Below are positions 33,502-47,598 of a stretch of DNA of 64,000 nt, in pieces; the first letter of the stretch is position 1, and each line of letters begins with the position of its first letter. The stretch lies in contig CAJNYU010001548.1 in NCBI GenBank assembly GCA_905331475.1, forward strand, positions 44,362-108,361, in the 5' to 3' direction. Source of the stretch: Rotaria socialis (lineage: Eukaryota > Rotifera > Eurotatoria > Philodinida > Philodinidae). The notes under the pieces are model-generated. The model did no database searches. It was not told the DNA's origin and saw only the letters and a list, made by a program, of their open reading frames with translations. The translations under genes were made by a program, and so were the position numbers.

Positions 33502-34652
33502 AATTTACCAACGATTATTATTAGTTTTGTTGGCCAGATAAAAAAAATTGGCTGGGTTTTCTCTGTAGTCTTATTAATATATATATATATATATTTTTTT
33601 TTCTTAAGTTATTATTTAAACTGTTACTATTTCTGCGGTGTAAATTTTATTTAATAAAACTCAAACAAAAGCCCTCGAGATTTATTCTAATTTGAATAAA
33701 CAATGCCGTTTCGCTTTTCCATATCATTAATTGCCACCTACGTTACGAAATTTTGCGTGGGAAATCTTATAAATTTCATGTTTTCAAGAGACTCGAGCCC
33801 TCTCTTTATATTCATGGTTTATTTTTCTTTCTCATAAAGTACACGGCGAGATGATTACTTGTTGTTTTTGCTCTCGAGATTTTTTTATGCTACTTTTAAA
33901 AAAAAATAAGACATACATATTTTCCCTAAATAGGCTCGCCGAGTTTGATTAAATATGAGATATACTATCGTCAAATTTTTCAACAGTATAATTCCTATGG
34001 CTGATTATTGAGCTGAATGATCGATGTGTACTCATCATTAAATCGAAATAAAGGAGATTCTTTTTTTTTCTAGAAGAAAAATGAATCTAAGACATGTTAG
34101 AGAAGAAATGTTTACAGTATTTTTCTTGGGTAACAGAGGGTTCTTTTAAACAAAAAACAAAAGGGTTTAATCTATTGCGAAAAGGTGTGAATAACAAGTT
34201 CACAGTGACACTGTCCTGAAAGAAGCAAGTCCATGATTGAAACTGCGACGTTTTTACTTCAGTTGTCTACATAGACGATTAACAAAAGTAAACACGTCTC
34301 CTGGCAAAGTGAATTATTTTATATGTAATTGATTCTTTGTGTTCTTTTTCCTTTTCGTTCCTATAATTCGATGTTCATCAGCGAATACATTTGTCATAAC
34401 GTAATTAAACTCTAGCCTCAATTATTATTAGTGAGATAAGTTTTCATTTGGCATCCATTTACTGTAATATCTAAAAATATAGCAATTCATATCTAAATTA
34501 TATCAATATTGCCTAACTTAATACAGTAGTATCTATTCTGGTGAAAGGATACCATTAAAAAAATTGTTTAATCTAATTTTGTAATTCAACATCTTTTAAA
34601 TCAACTAAATATCTGAAATTAACAAAACGTTAATTGGTGTGATTTTGATATT
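33502..34652. other. Intergenic, no gene recognised
   Basis: GUCD1 3' UTR with polyadenylation signal, a (TA)n run near 33577-33595, then AT-rich sequence with no supported frame. Confidence 0.5.
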
Positions 34653-34892
34653 ATGAAAAATGAACAATTATCATTTTGGGAATGTGAATTTTTAAATGAA
34701 AGTGAAAATTGGACAAAAAATACATGTTCTTGTCCAGCTTATTTAAAGTATTATATTTGTAAACACATTATAGGCTTAGCAGCACGATACAAATTATGCA
34801 GCATCCCATTGGAAGTTAAAAATATTCCATTGGGACAAAAAAGAAAACGAGGGCGTGTTGCTAAGCTAAAAAAAGCATTAATTGTGCAATAG
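34653..34892 (+). pseudogene. SWIM zinc-finger remnant of a Mutator-like (MULE) transposase
   Basis: A 79-residue frame carries the SWIM motif CSCPAYLKYYICKHI (CxC ... CxH) followed by a basic nuclear-type tail (KRKRGRVAKLKKA). In animals this combination occurs at the C-terminus of MULE/Mutator transposases, where SWIM follows the DDE domain, and in a few SWIM-domain host proteins. No DDE domain or zinc ligands are visible upstream and no terminal repeats were found, so it reads as the last fragment of a decayed element. Domestication as a small host gene cannot be excluded. Confidence 0.6.
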
Positions 34893-36073
34893 TTTTCTCT
34901 TTTTGCTGTGTTTTTTTTGTTATAGTTGATAATTGTATCTTTATTTTTTTTCTATTAAATTAATTATTAATTTTTAATATAACTTTGTGTTGTTAGATAG
35001 TGTTACTTAATAAATTAGATATAAATCCATCTTATATTAGATATAAATTTATTTTAAAATTAGATATGGATTGCTATATTTTTAGATATGAGTTTATATT
35101 TATCCCTTTTCATTTGTTACCCGAGAAAATAATGAGAACAAATCGACACTTAAGTAGAGAAGTAAATTGGTTGCTCAAGTGAAATGATGGAGTTATATTG
35201 CTTTTTAGTCATCATTTCAACGATTTGACAGACAGTGAGACCTTCCGGTTGTTAATGTCAAGTCACAAAAAAAAATTCTTTGTAATACATATACACTTTG
35301 CATTCATCATATAAATGGTTATTTGACGATTGCATCATGCATCACAATGTAAGGAAACTATCAGCTGTTGATTCTCGCTTTTTTTTTTGCATGTATCTAT
35401 AACTGCTATGTGCAGCTAAATTTAAGATATACACTGGTCTCGTTCTCACGATATCAGCAAACTATTTTTCTATTGCGAAATAATGTGTCGACAAAGCAAA
35501 AGAGTAACTGACATACGTCATGACTCATGTGTCGCTTGAGAGAAGAATTTGCCATGACAACTAACAGATTGAGAAGTAAGAAGTGAGTGTGTACACTATT
35601 CTCACAAAATAACTTTACTCAGTAATACTACATTAATACACACACATACAGGAAATTATTAGAAATAATTAAAAGAAAAAGAAAACAAAGTAAAGACTAA
35701 AATATTTCGAATCGCCCAAAAGAAAACTTTTTTTTCCGAGAAGAATATTTTTACTTTAAACAATTTCAATGATGCATTTTAATAATGAAATAGAAATACG
35801 CAAGTTTTCCAATTGGTTCAATCTGAATATGTCCTACAATTTATTTTGTAGACTTAATTTTTCTTCGGTATTCTTGAAATGACAACTTAGTTTTAAATAA
35901 AGTTTCTCATTAATTGAAGAGAAATGAAAAAATATGCTGAGACTGTTTGTGTACGATTGCTGTTAGTAGTTAAATTGATTAAAAGCGCCATAAATGTCCG
36001 AAATATTACTTATTTTCGTATGGGAATATGTAGTTACGATGCTTTTGTTTTCACTTAATATAAATATAGATTG
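34893..36073. other. Intergenic, no gene recognised
   Basis: Very AT-rich. The repeated phrase TTAGATATAAAT around 35010-35090 gives a weak degenerate repeat. No supported gene. Confidence 0.45.
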
Positions 36074-36369
36074 ATGTCTTATTTCGTTTGTTCATTTTTC
36101 ATTTTAATTATCTCTATAAATCTGACTATGACTATTCAATGTGATTGCTTTTGTCAAGATAAACCAATAAATAAATTCTTTCCGTAAGTATAGTTTCGTT
36201 TGTATTTAGTAATTACATGAGAAATAATTTTAGGCGATCGTGTGCTGAATGTACAATAGATTTATGTAAAAGGAATAATACAAGAGGTTTTTCTGGTTGG
36301 TGTTTATTTGGTAAACGAGCGATTCATTGCAGCGAATATAATGTGATCCCGCCAATTTATGTTTCCTGA
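36074..36369 (+). CDS. Small secreted Cys-rich peptide, two exons
   Basis: Exon 36074-36183 and exon 36234-36369 join across a 50 bp intron with a consensus donor (CCGTAAGTAT) and acceptor (TAATTTTAG) in phase 2, giving 81 residues. The N-terminus is a clear signal peptide (MSYFVCSFFILIISINLT) with cleavage likely just before the CDCFC motif. The mature part has eight cysteines (CDCFC, SCAEC, DLCKR, GWCLF, IHCSE), consistent with a disulphide-stabilised secreted peptide. No family recognised. It shares a phase-2 intron between signal exon and Cys-rich exon with the peptide at 31020-31267, but the cysteine spacing differs, so homology is not claimed. Too small and split for simple ORF calling. 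Confidence 0.6.
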
Positions 36370-37964
36370 TTAGGAAAATAGTAGAACTTGCTTTTCGGCG
36401 AGGCATTTATAGACAAATGATATATTGAATCGTTTTATTTAAAATATGAGCTTAACTCTTTTGTTCGTTGTAAAGATTTTACTTTGAAAATCTAATATTT
36501 TAATCACATTTAAATAAGCGATAATTTACGCGCACACTCGATCCTGATGAAATTATCTTGCCTTGAAGAGAACTTAATCCTAAGAGCAATTAATATGCCC
36601 ACAGCACATCTTCTTAGTGATGTGCAGTAAATTTTGATTTTAAGTACCTTATGGTTAGATATTTCTTTTGTTTGCGTCTTCTTTCCAATTATAATCGTGT
36701 TAGAAGCTTGTCTATTAGATTAGATCACTGATATAAGTCTGTAAACTTGATTTTCTTATTACAAATAAGAAACCAATTCAATGATCTGACATTTTCACGA
36801 CTAAATCTAGTTTTATTTATCAAATTTTAAGTCGCAACGTCGCAATTAGTCTTCTCTGAGTTTCCGAGTAAAATAGTTTAGTACTGCAGTACGTAGATAA
36901 TAATTAGCTATGGATTCAAGTTCTCATTGTGGTATTTATAAAACCGTAGTGTCCAACTTGAGAACGATTAGTCAGCTCGTTGTTGAATACAATACCCTTT
37001 CCGTCACCAAACACTTAAAAGAGCAAACATATAGAGTCATAAACAGAAGTCATTAATACTTGTCCAATATTTGAATATTAATCCATAGAGAAAAATATTT
37101 ATGAATCAATAGCAAACATGATAATGGTAAATATTTACCAAGTACTTGTTTACGCTATTGTAATCGTGCATTTAGTACTCTACGCTCAAACGATGTGAAG
37201 GAAATTTTTGAGTTATTTTTTTCCATTCATCTACCAAACCAAGGTATATATATATACATTGTTGTCGCGATTGTCCTGTTTATCTAATTTTGTAGCTTAT
37301 ATCCTTACAATCGAGCACTCTTCAAGTTTTATCAATGTGGATTCTTATCGAATTATTTAAAATTTTCGTATAAAACTTCAGAGATAAGAAATTAATTCTG
37401 TTATTTTCATTGCAAAGCTTAAAAATCAATCGAAAATAAAACGAGGCCATGTCAATGGGTCAGTAAAATAGATGCAGATTTTGCTTATCATTCGTATTGT
37501 TGGAATAATTCGCATGAATAGCTAGGTAGGCAATGCATTTTCACAGTTCCTACAAAAGTGGTCGATCGATTACATCTTATTGTTTTCGAATGTGAATCCT
37601 TCTTCAATTTGATACAGAAAATATCAAATAAAAGAGCACTTTTCTTCACTTATTCATGATGTACAAAGACTTCACACGTCTTCTATTATATCATAATTGC
37701 ACAGTTTCAATTGCTCTATGTGTCGTTTAATTTAATTCATTTACCGATCATCCTTTCAAAAAATGATCAATTATTTAATGTATTCAGTTTATGCTTAGTT
37801 GTTTCCCTGGTAAACTATTTCATCTATTTTATTAAAAATAAAAACGATGCCTATAGAACACAAGCGCTCATCGAATTTTTAGCTTTATTAAAACAATGGA
37901 AAAGAAATCTGATTTAATTAAAAAATAAGCAAGAGAAAAAATAAAATATTGTGATGCATATTAA
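36370..37964. other. Intergenic; one doubtful small membrane ORF
   Basis: A + strand frame at 37711-37917 would encode 68 residues with a hydrophobic centre (FSLCLVVSLVNYFIYFI) and a basic end, but no splice or homology support was seen. The remainder is AT-rich with no gene. Confidence 0.4.
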
Positions 37965-39903
<1,939 letters not shown>

Positions 39904-42900
39904 TGACCATCTGACGAATATGAACTATTTCTTATCTAAATGTTTGTGTGGAAGCTGAAGTTTTTCACTTGTATATAATAATGACAGTTCGTCCCCTATT
40001 TCTTGAAAGCTTTTTTCCTTCTTCGTATGATTAACACATGAGAGAAGTGCGTAACTTGTGTTTTATTCTGATACGTATTTTTTTAACTTCGTGCTGTATT
40101 TTTGTCTTCCTTTCTCTCTTTTTTAAAATAATATTACGATTCTTTTTCAAGAAAAAGGAGCAGAAAAAAATATTGCATCTATTACAGATTACTCCTTGAG
40201 CTAGACGTTTTGACCAATTCAGCAGAAAAACAAACATGAAAAAAGTATCAAAAGAATGATTTTATATTCGAAAGTGAGATCTATTTAGCCATGAATGAAT
40301 CGAAAACAAATAAGAGAATATATCCTTGTATATTTAAATCATGGAATAAAACAATATTGATGAATGTAATTGTAATTCTACATCAAATATAATTTTCTGC
40401 CGTATTTCTTTCGCATACACACTGTGAAGGTTATTTCGTGTTGACACATGAAATATTACTGATTTCAACAGCCCGAAGTTCTTATTTCTTCGTCGATAAA
40501 AATATTTACATGCTCTGATAAGTAAGATTTTATCGGATACGAGAACAATTATCAGCAGACATGTTAACAATAAAACACTGTACTGTTTAGTACTTATAGG
40601 TACTTCAGCAAGTAAATGTTAATGTTTGCAAAAATCAGTTATAAACATGGTGAAAACTGAATATTGAGTCTACAATTAACTGTTATAAAAAATGTCAATG
40701 ATTTAAATGAACTGATTTATAGCCGTGAGTGATATTAAAAAAAACAGTGTAGACTATGCGATGGATGCCCTGTTCTCTTTCTTCTCAAGTGAACTAGAAT
40801 TTAAGAGATCTACGACAACAGAAATCGATTTCAATTAAATTTATCCAATTTGTAATTTATGACTACTACCATGGAATTAAGTATTTACTCGCAAACACAA
40901 TTTGCTTTATTGATTTTATGATATCATTTTTGCATATATCTTCATAAATTCTCACTGCGAAAAACTAAGAGCTGCGACGTGTGTCGAAATCTCACATTGA
41001 ATAAATGAGCGTGTACTTTTGTTTTCTGGGAATAATTGGATTTGTTTTTCTAGTTAATAGTCTATGACAAATAATTTGAGGGCGCTTTTTAATCCGCTTA
41101 TGGAGAAACGTTTCGAACTACAGCATTGAAATTCAGTTTGTGTTTTTCTTATCAATCGGTTTTAGCATTTTGTCACCTATGTCTACTTAAAAGTAGTCAC
41201 TGTGGGTCTACGCAATTTTTTCAAATAATCAGATTCTAGCTTCACGTGCCTTAATTAAATTCTAGAAATTGATTCTAACTATGTTACACTTGAAGTGGTA
41301 GAGAAACTGAAAATAGAATTTGAGATCTTAATTTGATCTCTTATCTTCAGCTAAATCCTCATAGACTTACTCGAGAAAAACATCTTTTGTCAAAACCGGG
41401 CAATTTGAAAAATATTCTTTTAAAGGAATCTCGAATGAAGATATCTGGCTTCAACTTTTGAAAAGCGAACAATAACATTGTTTTCATCTTCGTAGTTTGA
41501 CGTGAAGACCTCTAATAATTAGAATTTAATTTACATATTTTCAATCGGACTCCTATTCGTAATACAGTTTAATTTATACCGATGCGTAAGCAGCTGTATA
41601 TTGTTTTAAAGGAGAAAACAAAACTTGTTAGAAAATATATATTCTATACGTTTCAAGTGATTTCTCCGATCAAAAATTTTCAATTTTTTTTCTTATGCAC
41701 TTATTTTCCACTGATTAAATTTTAACATCTATCCTACGACTGCAATTTCCAAAAGTTGAGAAGAATGAGATACGTTCCCTGAAAAAATGTCTAGTGGACA
41801 CAGTACTTCTCTAAAATTAAAAAAGAAAAATGTTTTGTGTTGCAAAAATAAAAGCAGCAAGTACACCCGGTTTCACAGCTACGATGCATACAATGAAACC
41901 GAAGCGTTATTCTACTCTTAATGAGTAGAAAATATATAGAATCTTCACGTTTCTTATTTCAAATTATGATGCGCAGCTGCTTTTATTTCGTTAGGCTTTG
42001 CAAAAAAAACACTCGATTTACAAGAAAGCCTTCATTTTTAATCTTTTTATTAGAAAAGAAAAAAAAAGAGAATATTGAAACATCCAATCGTGTTTAGTAT
42101 ATGTAAAAGGATATTTTCAGTTCTATCGGATTAATTGTAGCTGAGAAAATGTGTTCCGATTTTCAGTCTTACTAATACTTGTATTTTCCTAGAGGAAACT
42201 ATTTGTACATTTTCTACTCCTAAGGATCTATTAACTTTAGAAATTTTGAATTTTTCCAATCAGCTGTTATCCTATAGTATCACGTTCAATCAATCCTACT
42301 TTATTTCCCATAACTATTTATTATTGTTAGGCAAATCTATTTATTCTCTGACATCTAAAAATTGGAGTAGTGTTTTTTTTTGTGATATTAGAGAAACCTC
42401 AAATATCAATAATGATACTTATTTTATTTTCTAATTTCGACTGATATTCTATCCTTATGTAAACTAAAAGTCGTACTTATATTAAAAGACATTTTGGTCA
42501 ATTTATATACATCGAATCAGAGTTAGATCTATAATCTATTTTTGATGGGTCATTAAAAATATAATGAATTTCAGTATGATAGCCATCTCCTCCTAGTGCC
42601 GTAGGATTTTTTTATCGGGCGATCGATATTCAATACACATCAAAATGTCATTATTACATCAGATTTCTAAGTTCATGGTATGTTGAACGATTCTTTATTC
42701 TTTTAGAGCAAAATTAAACTTCCGAACTGTGATAGCGAATGCGTCGAATATGTGATTATAGCAACTGATTCTTTCTAACAGTCAAACATATAGCTGCAAA
42801 ATCAACACAGGTCGGAATTCAATATGTTAAAAATTAACTTTTATATCGAACAAAAATACTGAACTAAACTCTAAGGATTGTATTCAACAAAACGTTTTTA

Positions 42901-43990
42901 TGGCATGTTTTATAAAAAAAACTGGAATTCATTTAAAGATATCATTACAATAGCTATTATGAAATCACACTCGATCTGATCACTCGCCAGTGTGAACATC
43001 AGTTATTATTACTGCAATACCTATAGCAGTGCCTCTTTTACGTGATTAACACTTTGAAACTATCGAATCAGATCATATCACGCTCGTATGTTTGTCATCA
43101 TCATATTTATTACAGAAACAATATAAATAACAACAATCAACCGTGAATAAAATAGAAGATTTATCGACACTACAAATATTATAGAAATTTTAGCAGGTGT
43201 CAATATTTTTCAGTGAATGCCGAGTATTTTTTTGATAAGAGGGAGAAAGTCTGACTTTTCAAGAACTCTTTCCTATAAAAGAGAAAATTTAAGCATACAC
43301 TCATTTCTTAACCAAAACATCCATCATAACTGTCGCACTAATACAAAATACTTACGGCTTGATTTAAACTTCTTACAAATGAAATAAGAAAAGAATTCTT
43401 ATATTTCTCTTGATGCCATAGTCATAAATAGGTAATTAACATGCACAAGCTATAGGTTTTAGACGTCATAAAAATAAATATTTGCTGGTATAAAAAAATA
43501 TTCGAATTTTCAAAAACTGGTAAACTATTGACAATCGCTGCCTAACAGTATAGATGAACCTATATTATGAAGATAAATAAGTAATATTTTCAGTGGATGA
43601 GAAAAATATTTTTTTCTGACAACTATTTTACCATCGAAAAATGATTGAGTCGCATGCAATAGACAGAGAGAAAAAAGCTATTGGAGACTTTCAAAAAGAA
43701 GAAACATACGGGATCTTAGTTATCGATTAAGTCTCAATTTGGACATTATGAGATCAATCGATATGATTCTCCATGCATTCTATTATGCTCCAATAAACTA
43801 ATTAGAAACGAATGTCTTTAGTATCTATTGCATTGAAACAATAAGAAAAAAGAATAGTTCATATTTTAATTATTATTATGTACTCTAGAGTGCAACATAG
43901 AATAGATATAAAAGCAAATTTAGTCTTAAATATAATTTCATATTTTTAATCGCCTGTATTTTCCATATCTATGTTTGATCTATGCATTGT
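39904..43990. other. Long intergenic region, no gene recognised
   Basis: Over 4 kb of AT-rich sequence. Short open frames on both strands (for example 40031-40237, 40334-40570, 42246-42434) lack coding character, motifs and splice partners. No repeat structure beyond short A/T runs was seen. Confidence 0.5.
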
Positions 43991-44727
43991 TTAGCAATGA
44001 AAAATTCTCTTGATAACTTCAGTAAATCGTTGGCGAAAGAATGGTGACGTTAAGCGATACAAATAAAATGCAATGCCAAAAACTAAATACTTGACCATAT
44101 TAATAAAATTGCTCGAGTTAATAAATACGTACCATAATCCACTAATCTAGGAAAAACTTGCGTAACTGTATAAATATGAAATGGCATTTGATTGTATCAC
44201 TAATTGAGACATCCTTGTATTACCGGGTGCAACACGTCTTCGTGAGCATTGTATATTGTAGATAATACGACTATTAACCAATATAAAAACCAGAACTGGT
44301 ACAGCGCACACAAAAATGAATCGAATTGGAAAGTAAATATTATTGATAAAATAAGTATAAGGATATGAGCCAGTATAGCAAATACCTGTGAGAGGACTGT
44401 AGCTATTCGATGGGCAAAACCAATATTTTTGAACGGACAAGTAATTCAAATCGAATAAAACGATCAAATGTAACACTAATGACTAAATACGTGCTCACTG
44501 TTCGGCTTACATTTTGTACAAAACAATTTAATCGACATTCTATAAATTCATTTGGATAAATATTAACTGAAAAAGTACTTAGAAATTCTGTTGTTAATGT
44601 TCATAGATGACTATTATTAGATACAGTCATTAAAAGAAATAAAATACCAGTTGAATTATTTCGAAATTTTCTGTCAAAAATTAAGACTATTAATGATGAA
44701 ATATTTCCAAGAAAACCAAATCCATAG
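43991..44727 (-). pseudogene. Rhodopsin-like GPCR pseudogene
   Basis: Read on the minus strand, fragments of a seven-helix receptor are recognisable in order: a TM1 piece with GFGFLGNISSLIVLIFDRKF starting right after an acceptor AG at 44728-44729, then TM2 (TGILFLLMTVSNN), a TM3/DRF region (TYLVISVTFDRFIR), an extracellular loop 2 and TM5 (IRFIFVCAVPVLVFILV), and a TM7/tail (YLVFGIAFYLYRL, then FFRQRFTEVIKRIFHC and TAA at 43991-43993). The parts lie in different frames, with a TGA at 44601-44603, a shift near 44450 and stops after TM5/6, and TM4 is largely missing. The N-terminal exon was not found. The loss of function looks old. Confidence 0.75.
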
Positions 44728-46068
44728 CTACAAAAGAAGAAAATTGTTTTCAAAAAACGTTTGTTAGTATAGGTCCTTAGTGGCTAAAGTGTGGAACTCA
44801 TATATATATATACATATATATTGTATATATTTACTAAGATAATAAAAAATAGCTCAAGTAAAAAATCTATGATTATAATATCATATGTCTGCAAGGGGAG
44901 TTACTTGATTTTTGGTTTCTCTACCGGCGGTAGAGGCTAGTTGCTAAGGTCTGTAATAGTAGTCCTACTTGGTTGCTTATGTCTGTAATGAGAAAAAGAA
45001 GAAATGGTGATCTAATTGATCTAGTTTCTAATTAGCAGAGCAATTCTAAATAGAGATGTGCAGGGTAAGGTTTTCTCTTGCTCTGTACCCTGATAAAGGA
45101 ATGTTCGTTTACTCTTATACTAGACCTGTCTTTGAATGTTGTCGGAGAAAAACGGACACAGCAACTCGCCACTGCTCTTAGCAACAACACGGTAGACACC
45201 ATGTTTTACTGCACCTAGTTTACGCTTATATTTTTGCATCTAGACACTCAGCTCAGTGAATCTAAGATGGAATGGTATTGAATCAGATGGGAAACAACAT
45301 TTTGTTAGCGCTATAAACGAAGGGTTCGGATTTGAGTTGGTGAAAATTTTGACAATCTTGGGTATACCTTCTGTAGATGTTTGCTCTAATTTATTTGTAC
45401 TGCGCGCATATCGGAAAAATTTCATATAAATTGTTTGACAAAATGTAGAGTACTCAAGGCATGTAGTTAGCAATGGACGGACTATCTGTTCAATTTTAAC
45501 TTCAGGGTGCTCTCAGTGTTACATGGCGGCTCGATCCTTATGCTATGGATGATGGTGGTTTGAATAAATGAGTACGGGCTACGGTTTGGCGTAGAATTCG
45601 CTAATAGCTCGATGCAGTGATTTCTCCGATGTATTAAGAAAGTTCTAATCGAATTAATTGAATATGGTTGAGTCAATTTCATCATTGTGATGAGTTTGCT
45701 TTTCGAGTGTGCATTTTTTTCTTCATATTTGAAGGAAAACATTTGTTGTGGCCTTTGGATGCTATTATATCGCTAACAGATAATCATGTGCATGCGCCAG
45801 GCTATTAATTTCCGATTGACTTTTGTGACGATTTGGATTCGCTCACCTATTGATAGAACACGGTATCATTTATATTTGATGTACCAAGAGCACTCAAAGT
45901 TCCATATAACAGTCACGGTTCCGAAGAAGAACTAATGACATAATTTTATGACTTTATCATCATCAGAATTGCTGTAACCGAAATGTAAACAATATTCTGT
46001 CCGAAATTCCGATCAGGTATCGTATCTATAGTTGCATGATAGCTTTCGACAGTATTGAAAGCGCAGTA
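44728..46068. other. Intergenic; simple repeats and unassigned open frames
   Basis: A TA/TATA-rich simple repeat lies near 44803-44830. Minus-strand frames 45240-45473 and 45482-45742 follow one another in different frames and could be an old broken gene, but I recognise no domain in them. Confidence 0.4.
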
Positions 46069-46237
46069 GTGTCAAACTTGAAACTTGAATTCAATTGAAA
46101 TTAAAATTTTCAACTTTCAACTTTCAAGCTAACAGCGATCATATGTGTGGGTCACGATTCTTCAGAATGCAATTGGTTTAAAAGTTGAAAATTGAAATTT
46201 TCAATTTTCAATTGAATTCAAGTTTTCCGTTTGACAT
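46069..46237. repeat. Imperfect inverted repeat (foldback), near the second GPCR
   Basis: The left arm (about 46069-46120, with AACTTGAATTCAATTGAAA) is matched in reverse complement by the right arm (about 46175-46237, with TTCAATTGAATTCAAGTTTT). The arms are about 50-60 bp with mismatches and a 55-60 bp centre. It is consistent with a small MITE-like element. Confidence 0.6.
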
Positions 46238-46509
46238 ATATGTATCTATGAGCACTACCAATGGAACATACGTGGTAACTAAAGCAGCCATCATAAATGG
46301 TTCACAGATACTGTCAAAAAGAGATCAGTCTGTTGCTATTCATAAATATGCTATAAAAGCTCAGAACTGTTGCAAATCTGTTTGACGAAATTTATCCTTC
46401 AAAAGTAAATTATATTAATGAATAATCGTTTCGTCTAATTCATCTAATGCTGCATTTGAACACTAGAAATTATATTTTTTCTATCCGTACTTTTCAGATT
46501 AAACTAAGC

Positions 46510-47598
46510 ATGAATTACTCAAACACTACAATGTCGTCACGATCTGATGCGACTTTAGTTGCTACACTAGATGATACTACATTTCAAATCATTCGCTATG
46601 GTTCAATTTTCATTTTCCTTTTCGGAACTATTGGAAATGCTTTCAACATATTAGTTTTATCTCAATCATCGTTTCGTTCAAGTCCATGTGCTCAACTCTT
46701 TCTATTCGCATCCGTCGTGAGTTTATTCGTTATCATTTCAGGTCTCACTTCTCGTATATTGGCAGGTGGGAAGCTGATCTAACAGCTAAAAATAATTTTT
46801 TTGCAAACTTCGTGGCATCTCTGTCAATACTGCAACACCAGTAGCGATTTATGTACGTTCTTTTTGCTACAATTGATCGATGGCTTTTATCAAGTGTCAA
46901 AATACAACGTCGACAAATGAGCTCTATCAAAAATGCCCGACGAGCTATAGTTATTAGTTTTGTTTTCGCATGTTATCTATTGTCAGGAGCCATTTCAAAA
47001 AGATTCTCCACAGAAATGCTATGATGCAACAGTAGCATGTCGATATGTTACAGATCTGTTATTTACGTTTCTGCCTATTCTTCCCCTGATTCCCATGCTT
47101 GTATTTGGTTTGTTGACTATTCAGAATGTCCGTCAATCGCGAAATCGAACAATTCCTACCGATGTATCAAGAGTACCACCAGTGGGAGTGATAGTGAATT
47201 TCAATCCAACAAACCGGTTGAAAAGAAAAGATCATAACTTAGCAACTATGCTTCTCGTACAGATTATTATTCTTTGTATATTATCTATCCCATTAGGGAT
47301 GGATAAGGTGTACTCATCAGTAATGGCTGATATGCAATTGTCTGAATTACAAGTTGCTATTGGCTCTTTGCTCTATAACATTGCACAACTACTTCATTTC
47401 TTAGCGAATGCGGTGCCATTCTATATTTATACGCTGGTTGGCGGAAATTCTTTTCGCAAAGTACTATTGAAGCTCCTCGTAAATTTTAAAGACAAGATCT
47501 TGTACAAATGCAGAGAAATTCATCTCATCAATCAAGTACCTAAATTCAATTTATATCCTATGGACCCTAGGGAGGCAAAGCAATTATATTTCTGTTAG
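46510..47598 (+). pseudogene. Rhodopsin-like GPCR pseudogene with about three frameshifts
   Basis: The ATG at 46510 opens an N-glycosylation-rich start (MNYSNTTMSS), TM1 with GTIGNAFNILVLS and TM2 (LFLFASVVSLFVIISG), then runs into a stop at 46782. The receptor continues in a second frame (FFCKLRGISVNTATPVAIYV, TM3), a third frame (VLFATIDRWLLSS, the DRW/IQRRQ intracellular loop 2 and TM4), and from about 46985 the long frame QEPFQKDSPQKCYD ... TM5-TM7 ending at 47598. Three single-base-scale shifts (about 46770-46805, 46850 and 46980) separate these parts. Introns do not explain them because nothing is missing between the parts. The order and motifs fit the rhodopsin-like receptors that are strongly expanded in bdelloid rotifers. 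It could be a recent pseudogene or a low-quality assembly patch. Confidence 0.8.

Noticed and set aside
37711-37917. Small membrane protein of 68 residues
   Set aside because: A single hydrophobic stretch in T-rich DNA is expected by chance; no other support.
45240-45742. Minus-strand gene of two adjacent open frames
   Set aside because: No domain, no splice sites and no start context; composition is not distinctive.
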